The position numbers and the translations under genes are program-made. The notes under the pieces are model-generated. The model was not told where the DNA came from. It made no database searches and was given only the letters and a program-made list of their open reading frames with translations. Shown piece after piece: positions 1 through 6,709 of a DNA stretch of 11,407 nucleotides. Origin of the DNA: Vulcanimicrobiota bacterium. Lineage in GTDB: Bacteria; Vulcanimicrobiota; Vulcanimicrobiia; Vulcanimicrobiales; Vulcanimicrobiaceae. Positions within the stretch are counted from its first letter, which is position 1. Each line of letters starts with the position of its first letter. The DNA is taken from NCBI GenBank assembly GCA_030040695.1, contig JASHTE010000146.1, forward strand, positions 1-11,407. The letters are read 5' to 3'.

Positions 1-377
1 AAGTCGCCGTTGAGGAACGTCCAGCGGTCGGGCTCCGCCGTGACCGGGATGAAGTAGATGCGGTCGAAGGTGAGAAAGTCGGAGACCGCCGCGCCGGAGA
101 GCGTCGCCGATTTCGTCCGCAGCGTCACGTTGCCGGCAATGAGAAAACGGTTCAGCTTCAGGTCCATCGAGAAGACGTCGCCATGGATCTCCATGCCGTT
201 GCTCGTGCGCACGACGACGTTGCCTTCGGCCTGTATGACGAACCGATCGTAGTAAAACTCGATGCGGTCGGCGTGGAGGCGAACTACCGTCATGGCGGCT
301 TCCGCCTGAGCGCACGTGAAGCAGATGATCGCTGCAATGGCGGCGATCATGAGGCCACCTCGCGTGCTATGCCTCAT
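1..377 (-). CDS. OstA/LptA-like periplasmic protein, 3' part missing
   Basis: Read on the minus strand this gives 125 codons before the window edge. From ATG 377 the N-terminus is a signal peptide: a basic start (MRHSTR), a hydrophobic stretch (IAAIAAIICF) and a likely cut after AQAEA. The secreted part has the repeating beta-strand pattern of the OstA/LptA-type domain: LHADRIEFYYDRFVIQAEGN, then a strand around EIHGDVFSMDLKLNRFLIAG, then NVTLRTKSATLSG. Proteins of this fold bind or carry lipopolysaccharide across the periplasm (LptA) or form the periplasmic part of LptD. Two other starts are possible: ATG 389, 6 nt after the rfbD stop, and the ATG at about 350. I prefer 377 because GAGG lies 6 nt upstream and the signal peptide then has a charged n-region. 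It is the last visible gene of the minus-strand rhamnose run, consistent with a link between O-antigen and LPS export. The OstA-like assignment is moderately sure; whether it is LptA itself is not decided. Confidence 0.72.
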   Translation of the reverse strand, partial: MRHSTRGGLMIAAIAAIICFTCAQAEAAMTVVRLHADRIEFYYDRFVIQAEGNVVVRTSNGMEIHGDVFSMDLKLNRFLIAGNVTLRTKSATLSGAAVSDFLTFDRIYFIPVTAEPDRWTFLNGD

Positions 378-395
378 CGACTGCCTCATCGACGG

Positions 396-1250
396 CTACT
401 GTAAGCCTTCCTGCACTCTCTGCGCAAGATAGGCGCGAATGCCCTCGCGCCACTCGGGCAAGGTGACGCCGAGCGAGCCGAGCCTCGTGCTCTCGAGCGC
501 CGAGTACGACGGCCGCGGCGCGATGCGCGCTCGAGGCGGACCTGGACGCGGCGCCGCCGCGATGCCGCTCTGCCGCATCGCCTCGGCTGCGAACTCGAGC
601 CACGTTACGGGGCCGCGATTGACGGCGTGGTAGAGCCCGTACCGATTGCTCGCGACGAGCGTTTGCAGCGCCGCCGCGAGGTGGCCGACGAACGTGGGTG
701 AAGCGACGACGCCGTCCTCGATGACGATCTCTTCACCGCGTCGTGCGCTTTCGAGAATTCGATCGACGAAGGAGGGCTTCGCCGGACGCTCGGCGCGGCC
801 GTAGAGCCCGCAGGTTCGCACGACGTAGGTTCGTGGATTGGCGGCGGTGGCGAGCACTTCACCTGCGAGCTTCGAAGCGCCGTAGGCCGAGAGGGGATTC
901 ACCGTATCCTCCTCGGCGTACGGGCGTCGCAGCGCACCGTCGAAGACGTAGTCCGTGCTGAAGGTCATGAGCGCGGCGTCGTGGCGCGCACACGTACGGG
1001 CGAGATCGTAGACGGCGTACGCGTTGACCGCAAAGGCGCGCTCGGGTTCCTGCTCGCAGCGATCGACGTCGTGAAAGGACGCGCAGTTGATGACGAGCGC
1101 GGCGCTCGTCGAGCGTAACGCGGCGTCGATCTTTTCGTGACTTTCGACATCCAGCTCGCTTCGCGGCGGGGCGACGATCTCGACGCCGCTCCAACATCGC
1201 CGGATCGCCGTGCCGAGTTGGCCGTATCCGCCGATGAGGAGCGTCTTCAA
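396..1250 (-). CDS. rfbD: dTDP-4-dehydrorhamnose reductase (RmlD/RfbD)
   Basis: This enzyme catalyses the last step of dTDP-L-rhamnose synthesis, the NAD(P)H-dependent reduction of dTDP-4-dehydro-L-rhamnose in the cytoplasm. The 284-aa protein is of normal family length. It opens with an NAD(P)-binding Rossmann motif GGYGQLG (residues 7-13), followed by NCASFHDVDRCE, the STDYVFDG motif (98-105) and the YGASK catalytic Tyr/Lys pair (Y123, K127). RTCGLYG (145-151) and ASPTF (183-187) match the usual RmlD RTxxVYG and GxPT positions. The start is TTG at 1250: it puts the Rossmann strand at the very N-terminus, and no ATG lies nearby. rfbB ends only 10 nt upstream and the OstA-like gene follows at once, so all three are probably co-transcribed. 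No strong Shine-Dalgarno is seen, suggesting translation coupled to rfbB. Confidence 0.95.
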   Translation of the reverse strand: MKTLLIGGYGQLGTAIRRCWSGVEIVAPPRSELDVESHEKIDAALRSTSAALVINCASFHDVDRCEQEPERAFAVNAYAVYDLARTCARHDAALMTFSTDYVFDGALRRPYAEEDTVNPLSAYGASKLAGEVLATAANPRTYVVRTCGLYGRAERPAKPSFVDRILESARRGEEIVIEDGVVASPTFVGHLAAALQTLVASNRYGLYHAVNRGPVTWLEFAAEAMRQSGIAAAPRPGPPRARIAPRPSYSALESTRLGSLGVTLPEWREGIRAYLAQRVQEGLQ

Positions 1251-1260
1251 AGCACGCTGT

Positions 1261-2283
1261 TCAGGCAGTCTCTTTGCGGGCTTCGAGGCGCTTCAGCGGA
1301 CGCCACCACGCCTCGTTGGACTTGTACCACTCTACGGTTTCGAGGAGCCCGTCGTCGAACGGCACGCGCGGCTCCCAGCCGAGCGCCTGCGCCTTCGCGC
1401 CGTTCATCGCGTATCGGCGATCGTGGTTCATGCGATCGGTAACGTGCTGCACGTGCGTGCGCATCGAGCGCCCGCACGCCGCGACGAGCTTGCGCGTAAT
1501 GTCGAGGTTCGTGCGGTAGTTGTTGCCGCTCAGGTTGTACGTGTTGCCGGGCTCACCGTGCTCGAGGATGTGCAGCACGCCGCGCGCGTGATCGTCGGCG
1601 TGCAGCCAATCGCGCACCTGCAGGCCGTCGCCGTAAACGGGCACGGGCCGGTTTTCGATGAGGTTGGTCACGAAGAGCGGGATGAGCTTCTCCGGATACT
1701 GGTACGGTCCGTAGGTGTTGCTTCCGCGTGTGACGAGCACCGGGAGGCCGTGCTTCTCTCCGAAGACGAGCGCGAGCTGCCCCCCTTCGGCTTTGCTCCG
1801 GCTGTACGGATTGCTCGGGTTCAACGGACTCTCTTCGGTGAAGAACTCGCCCGCGGGTGCGGTGCCGTAGACCTCGTCGGTCGAAACCTGTAAGAACCTT
1901 CCGACTCCTGCCGCGTGCGCCGCCTCGAGCAACACCTTCACGCCGAGCACGTTCGAATGGTAGAACGGTGCGGCGTCGAGGAGGGATCGATCGACGTGCG
2001 TCTCCGCGGCAAAGTTCACGATCGCGTCGACGCCGCTGCCGATCGCCTTGCGCACGTCTGCGGCATCGGCGATGTCTCCGTGAACGAAGTGATAGCGCTC
2101 GCAGTGCTCGACATCCCGAAGGTTCGCAATATTACCGCAATAGGAAACCGCATCGAGGTTCACCAGCTCAACGTTTGGGCGCTCCGCGAGCACGAGGCGC
2201 GCGAAGTGGGAGCCGATGAATCCTAATGCCCCCGTGACGAGCCAGCGTTCAGTAAGCAAGCTGGCGGGGCTCTTCGTGGGCAC
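1261..2283 (-). CDS. rfbB: dTDP-glucose 4,6-dehydratase (RmlB/RfbB)
   Basis: This enzyme converts dTDP-glucose to dTDP-4-keto-6-deoxyglucose, the second step of dTDP-L-rhamnose synthesis. It is a 340-aa extended short-chain dehydrogenase. Visible motifs are the NAD-binding GALGFIG (residues 18-24; family members more often read GGAGFIG), NFAAETHVDRS (90-100), VSTDEVYG with the catalytic Thr-Asp-Glu at 135-137, and YSRSK with Tyr160 and Lys164. SNTYGPYQYPEKLIP and the late DRRYAMN (288-294) are diagnostic of RmlB. The start is GTG 2283, with GAGAGGA about 11 nt upstream as a possible Shine-Dalgarno. This gives about a dozen residues more than usual before the Rossmann strand; an in-frame TTG (SLL region) would shorten it. 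A small hairpin overlapping the stop of the upstream hydrolase lies in the 36-nt gap. rfbD follows after 10 nt. Confidence 0.96.
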   Translation of the reverse strand: MPTKSPASLLTERWLVTGALGFIGSHFARLVLAERPNVELVNLDAVSYCGNIANLRDVEHCERYHFVHGDIADAADVRKAIGSGVDAIVNFAAETHVDRSLLDAAPFYHSNVLGVKVLLEAAHAAGVGRFLQVSTDEVYGTAPAGEFFTEESPLNPSNPYSRSKAEGGQLALVFGEKHGLPVLVTRGSNTYGPYQYPEKLIPLFVTNLIENRPVPVYGDGLQVRDWLHADDHARGVLHILEHGEPGNTYNLSGNNYRTNLDITRKLVAACGRSMRTHVQHVTDRMNHDRRYAMNGAKAQALGWEPRVPFDDGLLETVEWYKSNEAWWRPLKRLEARKETA

Positions 2284-2312
2284 CGGGCCCGGCGTCCTCT
2301 CTGTATGAGTTA

Positions 2313-2327
2313 GGGGCTGCTAGCCCC
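2313..2327. repeat. Small perfect hairpin over the hydrolase stop codon
   Basis: GGGGCT, three loop bases and AGCCCC form a perfect 6-bp stem. The TAG stop codon of the lipoprotein hydrolase (minus strand, 2322-2320) sits partly in the loop. On the minus strand the bases after the stem are TAACTCATACAG, not a T tract, so it does not look like a standard intrinsic terminator. It may act as a processing or attenuation structure between the hydrolase and rfbB. The same bases form part of a motif that recurs in inverted orientation at 3928-3947. Confidence 0.55.
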
Positions 2328-3285
2328 CACTCGCTGCGAACGCTTGGGCGGCGGTAAGCGAGGGTTTGGCTGCGAGACTGGCGGTGTAAAGGCCGAAGTC
2401 GCCGGTGCTGCCGTCAGGCTGCGGCGTTCCATCCGTCAAGCAGTACCATACGAAGGGGATTTGCAGCTCGCCGCACGCCACCGCAAGGCTCGTCAAATCT
2501 TGTGCCTGCTGCGTATCCGACGTCTCGGACGAGTCGACGCCGTATTCGGTGGCGATGAATGGCAAGTTCGTGAGTTTGCGCAGCTGAGCGATGTTCGGCG
2601 GCAGCGACTCGGCAGTTTGCCCGTACGGGTGGAGGCCGACCATCGTCACCGCCGGGGGAAGATCCGAGAGAAATCCTTCGTAAAATGTGATGTCGATCCC
2701 GGACAAGCCGGCGGAGATGACCTCAGCGGCGTTCGGCGAGACCGCCGGAGCGAGCGCGGCAAGATACGCAGCATACGCGCTCACATCCGGCGCCGGAGGC
2801 CAAAAGTACGCTTCGTCCGGCTCGTTGCCGATCTCCCACCAGCAACCGGGATACCGCGCCGCCATCGTTTGGTGGAACGCCGCACAGATCGATAACTGGT
2901 CGCTCGTCGTCGGCGCATCGGAAAAGTAGAGCGGATTTGTGACGGCGCTGATCAGGAGAAACTTCACGCCGGCGGCTTGCAGCGGCGGGATGACGCTGTC
3001 GTAGTACGACCAGTCGTACACGCCTTCTGTGGTTTCGATGTCGTTCCAGGCTACGGGCATGCGGGCAAACGTCACGTCGGCTGCGGTGACGAGGCTCAGA
3101 TTAGCGTTCTCGTAGATCTCGTACGTGAGGTTGACGCCTAATTGGTGGAACGACGGCGTCTGCGACGTCGGCGCAAGCGTGCTCTGCGCGGACGGCACGA
3201 CCGATGAACCACCACCCCCACCACCACCGCATGCGACGAGCGCGGCCGTCGAGCCGAGTGATGCGAGAAACAAACTCCGCTTCAC
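2320..3285 (-). CDS. Glycoside hydrolase-like lipoprotein (clan GH-A type)
   Basis: The 321-aa protein starts at GTG 3285. It begins MKRSLFLASL and has a lipobox LVAC with the lipidated Cys at residue 19, so it should be membrane-anchored outside the cytoplasm. Seven glycines and a Ser/Pro/Thr linker (to about residue 45) precede a TIM-barrel-like domain. That domain shows clan GH-A hallmarks: ARMPVAWNDIE (74-84), WWEIGNEPDE with the probable acid/base Glu155, GLHPYG with His219, and FIATEYGVD with the probable nucleophile Glu247, then FVWYCLTDG near the end. Families GH5, GH39 and relatives use this arrangement; I cannot choose among them, and the substrate is unknown. It sits between rfbC (53 nt upstream) and rfbB (36 nt downstream) on the same strand, so a role in trimming or editing the rhamnose-containing polymer is a reasonable inference. 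The fold call is fairly sure, the role is not. Confidence 0.82.
   Translation of the reverse strand: MKRSLFLASLGSTAALVACGGGGGGGSSVVPSAQSTLAPTSQTPSFHQLGVNLTYEIYENANLSLVTAADVTFARMPVAWNDIETTEGVYDWSYYDSVIPPLQAAGVKFLLISAVTNPLYFSDAPTTSDQLSICAAFHQTMAARYPGCWWEIGNEPDEAYFWPPAPDVSAYAAYLAALAPAVSPNAAEVISAGLSGIDITFYEGFLSDLPPAVTMVGLHPYGQTAESLPPNIAQLRKLTNLPFIATEYGVDSSETSDTQQAQDLTSLAVACGELQIPFVWYCLTDGTPQPDGSTGDFGLYTASLAAKPSLTAAQAFAASGG
3208..3228 (-). repeat. GGT-type trinucleotide tract encoding seven glycines
   Basis: Seven consecutive glycine codons (six GGT, one GGG) follow the lipobox cysteine codon directly. The tract is in frame, so slippage by repeat units would change the length of the lipoprotein tether and not break the gene. 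Confidence 0.75.
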
Positions 3286-3289
3286 GCAT

Positions 3290-3295
3290 ACAATA
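3290..3295 (-). promoter_or_regulatory. Possible -10 element before the lipoprotein hydrolase
   Basis: On the minus strand TATTGT lies 4 nt before the GTG start of the hydrolase. A TTTATG-like hexamer lies about 18 bp upstream as a poor -35. The same TATTGT occurs 6 nt before the rfbC start. If real, the transcript would begin almost at the start codon (leaderless). This rests on short motif similarity only. Confidence 0.2.
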
Positions 3296-3338
3296 ATCGT
3301 CTCGATGCGCGCGCATAAAACGCGTGGTTACAAGCAAT

Positions 3339-3878
3339 TTACAGTCCGTTTACGATGTCGGACAGCGGCGGATTTCGCGCGTCTTTTTCGCTCAGAATCG
3401 GGTCGTCGCCATCGAGCGGCCAAGCAATCGCAATGTCGGGATCATTCCAAGCAACACCAAACTCTTGTTGCGGATCGTACGTCATCGTCTGCATGTAGAG
3501 AAAGACGACGTCGTCGGTGAGCGCGAGGAAACCATGCAAGAATCCGCTCGGCACGTAGAGCTGGGCGCCGTCCGCTGCGCCGAGCGTCGTGCCGTACCAC
3601 TGAAGATACGTCGGGCTCTCGCGCCGCAGGTCGACGATCACGTCGTACGCTTCGCCGGCGAGCACCTGGACGAGCTTCGCCATCCCCGGTGAACCGTGGA
3701 GGCCCCGCAGCACGCCGCGCTTTGAACGGGAGAGATTCGCTTGCGTGAACTCGTTCGCAATGCCGATACCGCGATAGCGCGGCATCGAGAAGAGCTCCAT
3801 GAACGAACCGCGCGCGTCTTCAAAGACCCTTGGCCGGATCAAGAGACTGCCCTCGAGCGGCAGCCGTTCCACGTGCAT
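3339..3878 (-). CDS. rfbC: dTDP-4-dehydrorhamnose 3,5-epimerase family protein (RmlC/RfbC)
   Basis: This is a 179-aa cupin of the RmlC family, which epimerises dTDP-4-keto-6-deoxyglucose at C3 and C5 in the cytoplasm. Visible elements are the N-terminal RPRVFEDARGSFMELF, LRGLH with the catalytic-type His61, GEAYDVIVDLRRESPTY (75-91), YVPSGFLHGFLAL with His115, and the terminal WNDPDIAIAWP. Two places depart from the textbook form. After LRGLH the usual YQ-containing loop is replaced by a shorter GSPGMA before KLVQV. The usual YY pair in the later active-site strand reads TYD (133-135). Both resemble an RmlC-like subgroup used with other nucleotide sugars. The presence of rfbA, rfbB and rfbD still makes rhamnose synthesis the most likely role. 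The start is ATG 3878, first gene of the minus-strand run, with no clear Shine-Dalgarno. Confidence 0.9.
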   Translation of the reverse strand: MHVERLPLEGSLLIRPRVFEDARGSFMELFSMPRYRGIGIANEFTQANLSRSKRGVLRGLHGSPGMAKLVQVLAGEAYDVIVDLRRESPTYLQWYGTTLGAADGAQLYVPSGFLHGFLALTDDVVFLYMQTMTYDPQQEFGVAWNDPDIAIAWPLDGDDPILSEKDARNPPLSDIVNGL

Positions 3879-4104
3879 TGCTCTACAATAGCTTGAGAGG
3901 CCGGGGTGGGTCTAGGGCACTACGGAATGGGGGTGCTTAGCCCCTAATTTAAATGGTGACCGGAAGGAAGCGAGCCCTTTTGAGATAGAATAGGCGCCGA
4001 ACGGTTGGCACAGCCTTCCAAGCGGCAGCTTATGGCCGCGCGGTATGGCTGTCTCTCCGGGAAACGACGCGTATCGCTTCAGAAGGTCGAGGTTTTTTCT
4101 TCGG
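3879..4104. promoter_or_regulatory. Divergent intergenic region between rfbC and rfbA
   Basis: This 226-bp stretch separates the divergent rfbC and rfbA genes and must hold promoters for both directions. It is locally AT-richer (TAATTTAAAT at about 3945-3954). TATTGT on the minus strand (3890-3885) lies 6 nt before the rfbC start. For rfbA, TAGAAT at 3986-3991 is a possible -10 without a convincing -35. A G-rich motif at 3928-3947 repeats one found at the hydrolase/rfbB junction. I see no convincing gene in it. Confidence 0.5.
3928..3947 (-). repeat. Second copy of a TTAGGGGCT-N5-CCCCCA motif
   Basis: Read on the minus strand this is TTAGGGGCT, five variable bases (AAGCA), then CCCCCA. The plus strand at 2310-2329 reads TTAGGGGCT, GCTAG, CCCCCA. 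The 15 fixed positions are identical, and both copies are intergenic or at a gene end in the same locus. This copy forms only a weak 4-5 bp stem. Confidence 0.5.
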
Positions 4105-4908
4105 ATGAAAGGTGTGATTCTCGCAGGGGGCCTCGGCACGCGTTTACGGCCGCTCACCAAGATTGCGAATAAGCATCTCTTGCCGGTCTACGACCGGCCG
4201 ATGATCTACTTCCCGATCGAAACCCTCTGCCGGGCGGGCATCCGAGACATCATGATCGTCACCGGCGGGAACTCGGCCGGCGACTTCCTGCGCCTGCTCG
4301 GGAACGGACGGCAGTTCGGTCTCGACGACATCGCCTACACCTATCAGGAGGGCGAGGGGGGCATTGCCGAGGCTCTCGGCCTCTGCGAGCACTTTGCCGA
4401 CGGCGATCGCATCGTCGTCATGCTCGGCGACAACATCTTGGAAGACGACATCAGCCCCTACGTGCGCGCTTTCGAAGGGCAGCCTTCGGGTGCGCGCGTT
4501 CTCTTGAAGCAGGTTCACGATCCGGAGCGGTTCGGCGTCGCAGAGCTTTCCGAAGATCGAATCGTGCGTATCGTCGAGAAACCGGCGATCCCGAGAAGCA
4601 ACTACGCGGTGATCGGCATCTACATGTACGACTGCCGCGTCTTCGACTTCATCAAGCAGCTCGAGCCCTCGCCGCGCGGAGAGCTCGAGATCACCGACGT
4701 CAACAACGCCTTCATCAGAGAGAACGCGCTCTACTACGACGTGGTCGACGGTTGGTGGAGCGATGCAGGCACGATCGAGGGCTTGCACCGTACGAGCCGG
4801 CTCGTCGCCGCGCGGCAGACGAAGATCTTCGACGTGCAGTGGGAGGCGCTCTCGAACGGGAAGCCGAGCCACGAGCTGCAGCCGGCAGAGTTACCCGAGA
4901 AGAAATAG
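4105..4908 (+). CDS. rfbA: Glucose-1-phosphate thymidylyltransferase (RmlA/RfbA)
   Basis: This enzyme joins glucose-1-phosphate and dTTP to give dTDP-glucose, the first step of dTDP-L-rhamnose synthesis. The 267-aa protein begins with the nucleotidyltransferase signature MKGVILAGGLGTRLRPLTK (residues 1-19), then LLPVYDRPMIYFP, TGGNSAGDFLRLLGNG, QEGEGGIAEALGL, the metal-binding LGDN (Asp109), VEKP (157-160), GELEITD (192-198) and GWWSDAGT (216-223). Length and motifs match the shorter RmlA branch common in archaea and deep-branching bacteria better than the roughly 290-aa enterobacterial form. The frame is open back to an ATG at 4045, but I start at 4105 because the signature belongs at the N-terminus. 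GAGG lies 12 nt before this start, a rather long spacing. It is divergent from rfbC and followed after 67 nt by a WaaL/Wzy-like gene on the same strand. Confidence 0.94.
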   Translation: MKGVILAGGLGTRLRPLTKIANKHLLPVYDRPMIYFPIETLCRAGIRDIMIVTGGNSAGDFLRLLGNGRQFGLDDIAYTYQEGEGGIAEALGLCEHFADGDRIVVMLGDNILEDDISPYVRAFEGQPSGARVLLKQVHDPERFGVAELSEDRIVRIVEKPAIPRSNYAVIGIYMYDCRVFDFIKQLEPSPRGELEITDVNNAFIRENALYYDVVDGWWSDAGTIEGLHRTSRLVAARQTKIFDVQWEALSNGKPSHELQPAELPEKK

Positions 4909-4917
4909 CACCGCGCC

Positions 4918-4941
4918 TGTCATCCCGAGCGGAGGATGACA
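4918..4941. repeat. Perfect 8-bp inverted repeat downstream of rfbA
   Basis: TGTCATCC and GGATGACA are exact reverse complements separated by the 8-nt loop CGAGCGGA, starting 10 nt after the rfbA stop. No T tract follows, so it is not a classical intrinsic terminator. From memory it resembles the GTCATCC...GGATGAC palindromes scattered in intergenic regions of many bacterial genomes, so it may be a short dispersed repeat. It could also slow or trim the transcript between rfbA and the ligase-like gene. Confidence 0.6.
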
Positions 4942-4975
4942 AGGGCTTCGCATCTTCGCTCCAAACACCGGTAGC

Positions 4976-6703
4976 GTGCCACGCCTCGCGCTCACGCTAC
5001 TCTGGATGCTGTTGCTCAGCGCGCAAGCGAGCTTCGCGAGCGGCGCGCCGATGTACCCCGACGGTGTCTCGGAGCGCGACGTCGTTTCGGGGCTCTACCA
5101 CGCCGACGCAGGCTGGTGCTGCTGGATCGGCAAGAGCGCGACGCTGGAACTACCCGTTCCCGCGGGCGCGAACGTCGTGGTCGTCACGTTCCTCATCCCG
5201 TCGTTTGCGACGGCTCGCGCCGGCACCGTACTTACCGCGTCGTTCGACGGCGTCGCCGTCCCGGCAGCGTGTTGCTTCCACGAGGGCGTCTACCAAGCAG
5301 CCTTCGACATTCCGACGGTCACCGCCAAGGATCGCCGCGTGACGCTACGCCTGACGCCGAGCACGCATTTCGTCCCCGCGCAACGTGGAATGAATAGCGA
5401 TCGCCGGACGCTCTCCATCCTGCTGCGAAGCGTCGTCGTGGAGAATACGCTGACGGGCGCGCGCTACAGTGACGGCGTTCCGATGCTGAAGAGCGTGAGT
5501 GCGCTCGTCTTCGTCTGGTATCTCATCGTGGCGCTGACCGGACTCGTCACGCTCGTACTGAGCCTGCGACGTCCTGCCCTCGGATGGGTGATGCTCCTCG
5601 TCACGGCGCCGTTCGGGTTCGCCGGCGTGACGATGCTCTGCGTCGCCGCGGCGTTCCTCTGGCAGCGGCTGTCGCTGCGGCCGCTCCTCGACCGCCGCAT
5701 GGTCGCGATGACGATCGCCTTCGCCGCGCTCGTCATCGTCATGCTCCTCTCGGCGCTCCACGCCGCGTATCGCGGCGCCGCGCTCAACGCAACGATGTAC
5801 ACCGCCGCCTACTTCCCGGCGTTCGTTATTGCGGCGTTCGCCTATCGCACCGATCCCGACCCGAAACTCTTGCGCAGCGTCCTTGCGTATCTGACGATCG
5901 TCGTCTCAGCGCTCGCGCTCGTGCAGGTGGCGTTCGGTTCGCCGGAGAGCCTGCTTCTCGACGGTCACACCCTGCGCCGGGTCGCGGGGCCGCTCGAAGG
6001 GCCGAATCAGCTCGGTGCGTTCTTGGGGCTCACGTTACCGCTCTTGCTCGCGCTCGTTCTGCGCAGCCGCGTTCGCAGTGAGGAGCTTGTCGCGTTTGCG
6101 ATCGGTGCCGTCGCGCTCGTGCTCACGTTCTCACGCGCGGGGCTCGTCGCGTGCGTCTTGGCATGCGTCCTCGTGCTGCTTCTCCGGCTACCGCGGCCCG
6201 CGATCGTCCTTGGCGCCGTTGCGGCGCTCTGGTTGACAGTCGCGTTCGCCGTGATGGTCGACGCAATGCGAATACCGAACACCGAGGGCACAATGTCGCG
6301 GCTCTTCCCCGAGCGCATCACCGACCCGTACAACGGCGGGCTGGGAACGCGTGACGCGCTCTGGCACGGCGCACTGGCAATGTGGAGGGCGCATCGCCTG
6401 CTCGGCGTCGGCCCCGGTAACTACGAGCTCGAGGTCTCTCAGCTCGTTCCCGGCGTGCGAACGCACCCGAACAACTACTACCTGCAGGCGCTGGCGGAAG
6501 ACGGCATCCTCGGCCTCCTCGCGTTCCTGCTGCTCATCGGAACGACGGTGCTCGTGCTCTACGGCAGGAGCGAGGCGTTGTGCATCGGTGTGCTCGCCAT
6601 CGTCATCGCGTTCTCGTTCCACCAGCTCCTGGATGGCCTGCTCATCTATCCGAAGGTGGGCAACATGTACTGGATTCTCGTCGGCCTCGCCACGCTGTCA
6701 TAG
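4976..6703 (+). CDS. O-antigen ligase/polymerase-like membrane protein with N-terminal Cys-Cys domain (copy 1)
   Basis: The 575-aa protein starts at GTG 4976. A signal peptide (about 1-22) is followed by an extracytoplasmic, beta-strand-rich domain (about 25-165) with two Cys pairs, WCCWIG (C48-C49) and AACCF (C99-C100), and the signature SDRRTLSILL. Many hydrophobic segments run from about 172 to the end. The C-terminal half is WaaL/Wzy-like (PF04932 type): AGPLEGPNQLGAFLG (337-351), TFSRAGL (384-390), GVGPGNYE (477-484) and the periplasmic-loop motif RTHPNNYYLQ with Arg495 and His497, then EDGILGLL. Such proteins transfer lipid-carried glycan to lipid A-core or another acceptor, or polymerise repeat units; sequence alone does not tell which. 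It follows rfbA by 67 nt and converges with the methyltransferase. An in-frame ATG at 5006 would shorten the signal peptide. A close paralogue lies at 8142-9854 on the other strand. Confidence 0.85.
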   Translation: MPRLALTLLWMLLLSAQASFASGAPMYPDGVSERDVVSGLYHADAGWCCWIGKSATLELPVPAGANVVVVTFLIPSFATARAGTVLTASFDGVAVPAACCFHEGVYQAAFDIPTVTAKDRRVTLRLTPSTHFVPAQRGMNSDRRTLSILLRSVVVENTLTGARYSDGVPMLKSVSALVFVWYLIVALTGLVTLVLSLRRPALGWVMLLVTAPFGFAGVTMLCVAAAFLWQRLSLRPLLDRRMVAMTIAFAALVIVMLLSALHAAYRGAALNATMYTAAYFPAFVIAAFAYRTDPDPKLLRSVLAYLTIVVSALALVQVAFGSPESLLLDGHTLRRVAGPLEGPNQLGAFLGLTLPLLLALVLRSRVRSEELVAFAIGAVALVLTFSRAGLVACVLACVLVLLLRLPRPAIVLGAVAALWLTVAFAVMVDAMRIPNTEGTMSRLFPERITDPYNGGLGTRDALWHGALAMWRAHRLLGVGPGNYELEVSQLVPGVRTHPNNYYLQALAEDGILGLLAFLLLIGTTVLVLYGRSEALCIGVLAIVIAFSFHQLLDGLLIYPKVGNMYWILVGLATLS

Positions 6704-6709
6704 CGCCGC

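Noticed and set aside
2313..2327. Hairpin as an intrinsic terminator after the hydrolase
   Set aside because: No T tract follows on the minus strand, and rfbB continues only 36 nt on in the same direction.
3208..3228. GGT tract as a phase-variation switch
   Set aside because: The unit is three bases and in frame, so slippage only alters linker length and cannot switch the gene off.
3954..3989. Tiny open frame of 11 codons in the rfbC-rfbA gap, a possible leader peptide
   Set aside because: It has no run of regulatory codons, no clear ribosome site and no attenuator-like hairpins after it.
4045..4104. 20-residue N-terminal extension of rfbA
   Set aside because: The nucleotidyltransferase signature normally begins within the first residues, which fits ATG 4105.
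6704..6709. Bidirectional terminator between the convergent ligase-like and methyltransferase genes
   Set aside because: Only 6 nt separate the stops and I see no stem with a T tract at the site.
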